Both the position numbers and the translations under genes were made by a program. From assembly GCA_964036275.1 (NCBI GenBank), contig OZ038436.1, positions 1,202,214 through 1,266,213 of the forward strand: DNA of 64,000 nt, read 5' to 3'. Under the pieces are notes generated by a model, which made no database searches, had not been told where the DNA came from, and saw only the letters and a program-made list of their open reading frames with translations. Position 1 is the stretch's first letter. Each line of letters begins with the position of its first letter. Below, one piece after another: positions 56,901 through 64,000 of this stretch. Source of the stretch: Litoditis marina (taxonomy: Eukaryota; Nematoda; Chromadorea; Rhabditida; Rhabditidae).

Positions 56901-59900
56901 ACATTCACATGACAATGCTCCGCGACACGCAACGCGTTCAATCTAAAGTAGGGTACAGCAGCTTTACGAGAAACCATGTTGCTCTCCGGTCTCCTAACAT
57001 TACAAGATTTTCAATTACCAGTTGACTGTATACACAACAGTGATGCACCGAAATAACACCTCATTCAAGTTGCATTATTTTGAAGCAAAAGGGAGGCTGC
57101 AGAACCTAATGTAGGTTTACACTGTGACCTACCCACGTCTTTGGACTTTGTTTTTATCGGTGATTCTTCAGCGAGTTTTCTGCATGTTCCTGCTACATCG
57201 ATCAGTTTGGAACTAGTAAATTGCAGTGGCACACGTTTTCCTGGCGTACTTTATCACAATGTTGTACTGATTTTGTTGATTCCAGCGCGAATTCGTGATT
57301 TGAGTGGCCGCGTGGCGCGACGCGTCAAAACTTTTGTCAGTCGCCCGGTGAAGAAGGAAAGTATGGGAAAAGTCGTGGCCAAGGTTCAGGCGAGAAAACA
57401 CGGCTCGAGCAAGGTATACTTTTTTTTAAACTTAACATGTCGAATTTCCAGTCCTATTTTCCGCTTCTTACGTTTCTCTGACATGCGAGTCTTTTCTGCA
57501 ATGTGAGCGAAACGAACCACTTTTTCATACTCTCTCTATCTCGCTTTTCTAGTGTTTATCACTTCTCTGACCTTTACCTTTATTAGACACTGACTAAGAA
57601 TACATGAACATTTTGTATTAGGCACTCAGACATTGACTCAGAATACATGAACATTTTGTAATAGGCAAACTAGTCGGTTTGCGCAAGGAAACTTTTAATT
57701 TCGTTAAACTTTTAATATTTTCTCACTTTCTCTCTCTCTTATATTCATTAACTTGACAATATGTCCTCTTTCATAAATAACTTAAAGATGCGTTTTTGGT
57801 GTTTTTCACTGTTAATTTTGTGTTCAGACGTCTGTCCAAAAAGGTGATGATTGTTTCGTAAAAGCGAAACCAGTGGACACGCAGAAACTGGAAAGAACCA
57901 GGAAGAAGCGAAAACTCCGCGACGTGAGTTGTTGGCCGCGACCGGTACAGAATTTATAGTGAAGGTGAAACATTGGGGTGAAGTTCGTGTAAGAAAAAGA
58001 CGACGGGAGCATTGTCCTAGGTTTCTTCTTGTTCACAAATCTGAGAACATTAAGGAAGTCTTGGAAGTTTTATGTATATTGGGCATTTTATCATTCTCAT
58101 TAGCAGAACAAACATTACTGGCGGTTTACACATGCAACCAAAATGCAACCAGGTTGCATGTGTACGAAACTATTGGTTGCTTTCAAATGCAACCTGGTTG
58201 CTTTTCAAATGCAATCAAGTTTACCTTTAGTGTTATGTTAAGTGATTTGGGTTGCATTTGAGATGCAACCTGGATGCATTTTGGTTGCATGCAACCCGGT
58301 TGCATGTGTAATTGGCCAAAATTATTTTTATTAGCGAAACAGACTAATTTATAGAATTAATTTCAGGTTTTCGCTTCGAAACAACAAATGGAACAAGTTT
58401 CTCTACAAGCCACCGTCAGTCCAACTCAGGTAAGTATTTTTATTATTGAAGGCTTACGTGTAATGTTGTAATTACATGTGCTAATTACATGTAATATTGC
58501 TTGTGTTCTCACACGTTGGGACGTGATGTTAAAAAAATCATGTTAGTACAATTCGTACAATTTGCACTGACACTTCATGAATCAAATCAATTTCTCCAAA
58601 AAACCGCTGAGAAATTCTTTTTAGTTCCGAAAATGAAAAAAACGAAACATAATATGTTCTTTACAACTAAATAAGAGGGTAAGTGTATAAGTATGTCGTG
58701 AATAGTCTCAATTTTCTTTGTGTTCCTTCTGTCTTGTACATTGTTTCCGGTAATGTAGTTTTAAGTGGACTCATGCAATTGAACACGCTTCCCACAAGCT
58801 ATTGGCGGTTGAGTGTTTCACTCTTTCATCATAACGAGCTCGGTTCTTCGAAATTAGTCGGGTGTGTTTAGGACAAATTTTGAAAGTAATACAATAAATG
58901 GAGCAGAACGGGAGAAGCTGAAAATGAAAGTACCTAGTGAATAATATCAACGTACCTGTTTCTAGCAAATTCGTCATTTCAACTGTCAACTGTAGTAATA
59001 TAGCAGGTTTTTGGAGAAATTTGTTTGTTTCATGAAGTCTCGGTGCAAATAGTACAAACTGTAGTAACATTATTTTTTAACTTCACGTCCGATGCGATGT
59101 TTCTAGCAATTTTCGTGTTTTTTCTATAATGATTTCTAGAATATTTATCATACATAACCTTTTTATTTTTTCCCAGTTACTTTTATTTCAGGTATTATCG
59201 CGGGTAACCCTGGCTCCTCTGCCCTCGGGTTCAATTCCCCTAACCGGCAACAAAGACAACGAGGGGGTCGTACTTCTACCAGATGGAGCCCCCTTCTGGA
59301 GTACTCAGAGAAAACCAACAGACGAGGAACTGGTACGTTTATGGGGTTTGTGAAACATTGAATTGTTGTTGATGACATTTGGGTTATAGTTTTAAATGCA
59401 AACACATGCACTTCATCCCGAATAGAAGTATAGTCGCCAAGTTCTGATATGGATCTCACCTTTTATTTGACTTCCATTCCGCGCCAAAAAGCGAACATGT
59501 GATCTTTGTGATTTTATTTGGAAAATAACCACAAAAGTGTACATCATTCTCTGATTCTGATATGAACCTCTTGTGTATTATATCAGGTAATGAATGTATT
59601 CAGGAAGAGGACGGTACCGAGGACGACCTTCCCATGGATTCTGAAGCTCTTCTCGAAGTCCACGAAGGAAAGACAAAACTGGTTAATATGCCCGCTGTTC
59701 CGTGAGTTTCTACTCATTTCATGGTCTTTTTTGGGTTTTCTTTTTATACGTGAACGCATTCATGTTGCGTTCGACACCTTGCGAATCGGAGTACGTATGC
59801 TAGAAGATCCCCGCATCTTCATCCCATCCTGCGTCTCTTGTTCTCACTATTTCTACATCTCGGCGGGATGTAAGAGTAGAGAAACAGCGTATGTTTGAGG

Positions 59901-61675
59901 AAACGCAGGACGGGATTAAGAGGCCGGGATCTTCTAGCATACGTACTCAGATTCTCATATTATGAAGTTACCTAAAAACTTGTTATGCTCTCCGGTTGAG
60001 TCCGGTTGAAAAAACAACTTGGAGTTGTATTCTGAAGCTCCGAGAAGATTGCAGGAAGATGTAGTTGTAACTTATCTTTGTTGAGTGAAGATTGAATCGC
60101 ACGCGGGACCAAAGGAGATTCCTATGTCTGAACAACAAAATGGCCTAATATAGTTTTGTCACTGAAATAACACTTGAATGTTTCAGAATCGTGTTGGATC
60201 CGATGAACGAGCTAGCGGAGTTGGCCAAAAAGGATGAGCTGTTCTTCGATCGCGACATTCTTTTCGGAAACACAATCAGAAACATTATTCATCTCGATGG
60301 TCAGTGGAAAGTTATCCGAGTGTTTCACGCGTGGACTATAGTCACGATTTTAACAGAGGCGATAGTGCTTGCAGTATTGGAGTCTATAAAATTGGGTGAA
60401 AGAAGATATGCTGCTGCTAACTTTTAATGGAATATTCAAGTGTTTTAAAATTTTCCTACACTCACAGAACCTTTTCCATTCAGTAGAACGAAAACACTAG
60501 GAACTGGAAAATATTATCCAGTTAGCAGCTCACGTTCAACAATATGTTGCCCATTTTCATCTTGAAACATGCGGTTAGCAGTAGTTGTTCCATAATCCCG
60601 TAATCGAACCAAACCAACTTTATCACCCAAATGTTTCAGAGTCTTCTACAAAAGGGTCAGGACATAAAAGAGGCGAGAGAAAAGCAATTGAGTTCACAGA
60701 ACCCCTTACAACAAGGGTCTATGATGTGAGTTTATACATCCAAATGTTTCGCTGTTTAAGAACATTGATATATTGAACAAATAAAAAAAAGTTTGAGTTT
60801 ATATAGTTGTGGAAGAATGCCATGGATTTATGTTTCTTGTATGTTTCTTTTTTGGCTGTAATTCTGATAGCAGTGGATACATTCTACCAGTCTTTCACTT
60901 ATTCTATTGCTAAAAATATTAGTCAAAGAAATGAAAATCGTTTTTTACATGAAAATCGTGTTCTCTGCATTTGGAGCTCTTCAGAATTTCTTTTTTCTTT
61001 GCATATTTGTCTACAGAAGCGCGAACGAACCGAAGTCAAGATAGTAACCTAGGCTGAATGCATTGAGTGAAACATGTGAGAGCGAAAACATTTCGAAAAC
61101 AGACAGAAGAATGGCGCCATACTTGTGAAGATTGTAAAGATGTAAACTAAGTTTGTTCTAATGATATATATAGTTTATTGCGCATACGTATAGAGCAACT
61201 ACAGCATATATTCGAAAACCTATCGCTAAATGAACCGTTAGGGATTGTATGCTGAGAGTACAACCTAATTTCTTGCGATTGTTGAGCCGACTACAAAATA
61301 CAAAAGTCTTCAATACTCTGCTATTGTTCACGCCATCCTCCTTAGTACAAACTAACAAAAGTACTTTCCCTTAAAGTCCTTGAAGTGCCAAGAAACTTGT
61401 ATTTTGAAACTACCAAGTAGTGAAAGAACTTTACTCTCGAACCAAAACCACTAAGTCGTATTAGTCCGTTAAAAGTGTATGTTCCGTTTCAGAGAACTAT
61501 CTTACTATGTGAGTGTAAATGAGTTATGCTCTAATCATACTACGGTTAAAGTCACTAGATCTTTAAGTACTCTACCCTAAACGTTTTTATATGAGTTCCG
61601 TTTCAGAGAACTTCTTTGGACTTCGTGGACCAGGCCTTTAAACACACGGAGCCAAAGAGCCATCCAGACGAGTAA
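53975..61675 (+). CDS. lysine-rich protein of unknown function, 14 exons, 405 residues
   Basis: I do not recognise this protein. Exons: 53975-53995, 54678-54719, 54848-54981, 55599-55673, 56597-56721, 57286-57413, 57828-57923, 58367-58429, 59192-59332, 59604-59701, 60187-60299, 60640-60725, 61017-61043 and 61607-61675. They total 1218 bases and every junction keeps phase. Residues 1-130 are Lys/Ser/Glu/Asn-rich, low-complexity and probably disordered. A basic patch (RTRKKRKLRD, 198-207) looks like a nuclear localisation signal. The C-terminal half is more ordered, with LPDGAPFWSTQRKP, an acidic EEDGTEDDLPMDSE and LDPMNELAELAKKDELFFDR. It ends EPKSHPDE. This suggests a nuclear, perhaps chromatin- or RNA-associated protein, which is inference from composition. 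Exon 13 could instead read through to a TAG seven bases past its donor. Exon 5 uses a T|GTTAGT donor; otherwise it would stop in the next codon. Confidence 0.8.
54451..54616. mobile_element. fold-back MITE, GTACGTATGC/GACGCAGGATG family, copy 3
   Basis: GTACGTATGCTAGAAGATCC to GTTCTAGCATACGTAC, with CATCCCATCCTGCGTCTC and GAGACGCAGGATGAGATG in the arms. It lies in intron 1 of the lysine-rich gene, about 60 bp upstream of exon 2. Confidence 0.85.
56253..56279 (+). promoter_or_regulatory. core motif variant plus TATA-like box
   Basis: TGAATGTTTCGG is followed by TTTTTATATTG. It lies in intron 4 of the lysine-rich gene, in the same direction. Confidence 0.35.
56790..56996 (-). mobile_element. 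short dispersed element with AAAGGAGACCGG-type ends, copy 2
   Basis: This is the inverse of 527-741, from AAAGGAGACCGGAACATAAC to GTTGCTCTCCGGTCTCCT. It lies in intron 5 of the lysine-rich gene. Confidence 0.75.
57952..57976 (-). promoter_or_regulatory. core motif plus TATA-like box
   Basis: On the minus strand CCAATGTTTCACC is followed by CACTATAAATTC. It is antisense within intron 7 of the lysine-rich gene. Confidence 0.4.
58126..58311. mobile_element. fold-back MITE made of GGTTGCAT/ATGCAACC words
   Basis: TTACACATGCAACC and its inverse GGTTGCATGTGTAA form the ends. About ten ATGCAACC or GGTTGCAT words, several in direct juxtaposition (GCAACCAGGTTGC), fill the element. It lies in intron 7 of the lysine-rich gene. 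Confidence 0.75.
59336..59364 (-). promoter_or_regulatory. core motif plus TATA-like box
   Basis: On the minus strand TTCAATGTTTCACAAAC is followed by CCATAAACG. It is antisense in intron 9 of the lysine-rich gene. Confidence 0.35.
59791..59946. mobile_element. fold-back MITE, GTACGTATGC/GACGCAGGATG family, copy 4
   Basis: GTACGTATGCTAGAAGATCC to CTTCTAGCATACGTAC with matching inner arms. It lies in intron 10 of the lysine-rich gene. Confidence 0.85.
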
Positions 61676-62620
61676 TGACAGAGTGTGCGAAGAAAACGTA
61701 TAAAGAAAACACATATACTTCTGAATATAAACATGTCATGCCACATTCATGTTATGTTTACTAAATTCGCCATTTATTTAGATGTTCTGTTGCAAACATT
61801 AATATTTCGACAATGAACCTATGAAATCAGCCTGGAATGTTCATTGGCACGCTTCGGTAGTATCAGTGGGAAAGTGGGCTGGTTGTGTTTTGACTATTTT
61901 CTTGTTTTTCAACTCCAAAGTATGAAAATAGAATATTTTCTCATGCTCAACAAGTATTATACGCGATCCTCGAAACATTTTGTGTGATATACGATATGGG
62001 ATATTCGTTTAAATAAAGTTCAAACAAACTTTATATTTCATTCATTGTAAATTATAAAAACTTTCACAGAATTGTTTATATTCTATTTACCAAGTAGAAA
62101 ATCGCATAATCATTGCTGTTTTAATTTTAAATCCGATTTAAATCAACCTTACTTGAATGAATCTTGCACCGCACATGCACGCAGTCCAATGTTACGCCCT
62201 TTCGTTATATAAGCTAGGCGATACGATCTTTCGATACTCCGTAGACAAAGTACCCATAAAAAAAGTAACCCCAAGTAAATCCTTCTTGGTTGATATATGC
62301 GAAGCTGAGAGAGCGACATGTTTTGACCTACTCTGTTAAAGTTCAACTTGGTTCCATGTTTTTTCGATTACAAGGCAGTATTTTTCATTCGAAACACACC
62401 AATGTATTGTTGAAGTTTAGTTCGGACGGCCATGCAACCTGGAGACGGTGAAATATTCATCTAAACACTTGGTTACTAGTTACTACCAGGTAAGAGGTAA
62501 TTCAAAAGTAGACTAAGAGAGAGAAACAAATTTTGAACCAATCCAAAATCATGTTCTTTACGGTTAGATTCAACGGTAACCGCAGTTTGAGATTAGGTTA
62601 TTTCTAGGTTCACATACTTG
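61676..62620. other. 3' flank of the lysine-rich gene and spacer
   Basis: AATAAA at about 62012 is a plausible poly(A) signal. No further exon is seen. Confidence 0.4.
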
Positions 62621-62675
62621 AAGAAGGGCGATTATGTGGACCGAGGCGTCGGGATTGGTTCACATAATCGTCCTA
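62621..62675. mobile_element. shortened MITE, GATTATGTGGTCCAATC family, copy 3
   Basis: GGGCGATTATGTGGACC and GGTTCACATAATCGTCC face each other with only about 15 bases between. The middle hairpin of the other two copies is missing. Confidence 0.7.
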
Positions 62676-63907
62676 GGTAGACTGAGAAACGGTAACCATA
62701 ACTTAGTTTTAACTGATGGAAACTAAAAACAATTGGCCAATCCCATTGGATTGAATCGAATCGTTCTGTGGAATAGAGCAATCGTTTTGAATGAGAGTCG
62801 TAAAACCTGCAATAAGTATTTTTTCCTTCACATATTTCGTAACGAATTGATGCAACCTTGACAACACTATACAAGAGAAAGTTGCTCTGACTCTTCCAAG
62901 AAGTTATGAGTTACTGAAATCGAACCATTACCGGTTTTCACTTATAGTCATCTACGATCAGATGAATGTTTCATTACTTGTTTATATACCTTGCCAATCA
63001 CTGATTGGTGCTGTAGCGACACGGTTCTTTGAATTACGACTACCCAAAACTAGGAAAATATTTTGTATCAAATATTTTTCGTCATTTTCAGTGTCTGTGT
63101 ATTTGGGAAAACTCGCGAGATACAAACTTTCTCATATCATCGAGATAAGAATCATTTCCGTTCAGTCGGGAAGAACCACGTGGGTTGTTATCACAGGATA
63201 AAACCAGTTTTCGGAGATGATTTCCAATTAAAAATAGAATAACTTTAGGTCATTGCTATGTTTTTCGTTTGCACTTGACGAACGCAATGAGGTAGGTATA
63301 GTTCTTACTCTTAGAACAAAGAGTGTAATACTGTATCTTTAAACACCGATGGAATTGAATAGAAATGTGCAGGTAGATGAAACTGGTGGTGAGATGGCTG
63401 TATTTGAGAATGTTCTATTTTTCTGATGTGTTGACCGTTGAATTCAATGAACTACAACACAAACAGTTTTGCACTATATTTAATTGGTATGGCTGTCGAT
63501 CTTACGAATGAGTTCACTCTATGTAAACCGAGAACAAAAGATCAAACGTCTGGTAGATCAAACGTCGTGTGTCTTATTAAAATGCAGAGATATCTCTGTG
63601 GATAATAGTTAGATAATCATGCATTTCCTGTATTAGATAGCGAAGTATTGAAAAAATGTTGGTTGCGTTACGGTACATAAATGCAAAAGTGCGCAGTCTT
63701 GGTTTGCAGTCGGATCGCAAAGATGGCCGAAAACTTTTAAATATCTCCGATATTTATTTTTTTTTCTCTGGTATTTGAATAGGAAAAAATAGATGAGTAT
63801 TTGAGCAATTATTAGCCATAATAATGAAATGGTGTATAATGTTTACCTTGCTGAAAAATACCTCTATGAATCAAGGTATTCATTTCTATGTGTTATCTAT
63901 AAAAGCT
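62676..63907. other. gene-poor spacer at window end
   Basis: No gene is supported. A strong core motif with TTTATATACC is at 62963-62990. Confidence 0.35.
62963..62990 (+). promoter_or_regulatory. core motif plus TATA-like box
   Basis: TGAATGTTTCATTAC is followed by TTTATATACC. Confidence 0.4.
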
Positions 63908-64000
63908 CTGAAACACTCAACTCGACTAAACTAGCGGTGCGAGAAAAAAGATAACTCAAAACCGCTGGCAATCAACGACCTTGATGAAATGTTACCCTGG
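63908..64000 (+). repeat. dispersed repeat shared with 50750-50858
   Basis: CTCTGAAACACTCAACTCGA, then AACTCAAAACCGCTGGC, CGACCTTGATG and TACCCTGG match the 50.75-kb copy. The window ends inside it. Confidence 0.8.

Overview
The window looks like a piece of a nematode genome, most likely a rhabditid close to Caenorhabditis. The reasons are short exons split by introns ending in TTTCAG-type acceptors, a protein with two RGS domains arranged like C. elegans RGS-3, a small Ctr copper transporter, and a very high load of fold-back DNA elements and non-LTR retrotransposon pieces. No prokaryotic feature, CRISPR array, rRNA or tRNA gene was recognised. Gene density is low; most of the sequence is repeats, introns and intergenic DNA.

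Layout. 1-13.6 kb: repeats only, including a 5'-truncated LINE (6182-8411) with an intact stretch of reverse transcriptase. 13.6-27.1 kb, minus strand: a ten-exon gene for a 369-residue double-RGS protein, whose phases close at every junction; its 6.6-kb first intron holds a hAT-type element filled with minisatellite, a 1.6-kb composite repeat rich in TGACGTCA palindromes, and an almost perfect 108-bp palindrome. 26.6-29.3 kb: an array of promoter-like modules upstream of that gene. 33.3-34.5 kb, minus: a possible 87-residue gene. 35.75-41.55 kb: an inverted second copy of the 1.6-kb composite repeat, split by a 4-kb insertion with its own terminal inverted repeats and a possible cargo gene. 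41.86-42.99 kb: an ORF1-type retroelement without ORF2. 45.5-48.1 kb, minus: a three-exon Ctr/SLC31 copper transporter. 50.1-50.7 kb, minus: a possible three-exon membrane protein. 54.0-61.7 kb, plus: a 14-exon gene for a 405-residue lysine-rich protein that I do not recognise.

The observation I find most interesting is a dispersed composite signal. A core close to TTGAATGTTTCA is followed about 5-16 bases later by a short TATA-like stretch. It occurs on both strands in introns and intergenic DNA and as a local plus-strand array at 26.6-29.3 kb. It resembles the CTGTTTCA (Ruby) motif that drives 21U-RNA (piRNA) transcription through SNAPc in Caenorhabditis, so the window may carry many small piRNA transcription units. 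Six of the splice acceptors of the genes described here fall inside the same word. All gene models were read by eye and no database search was run.
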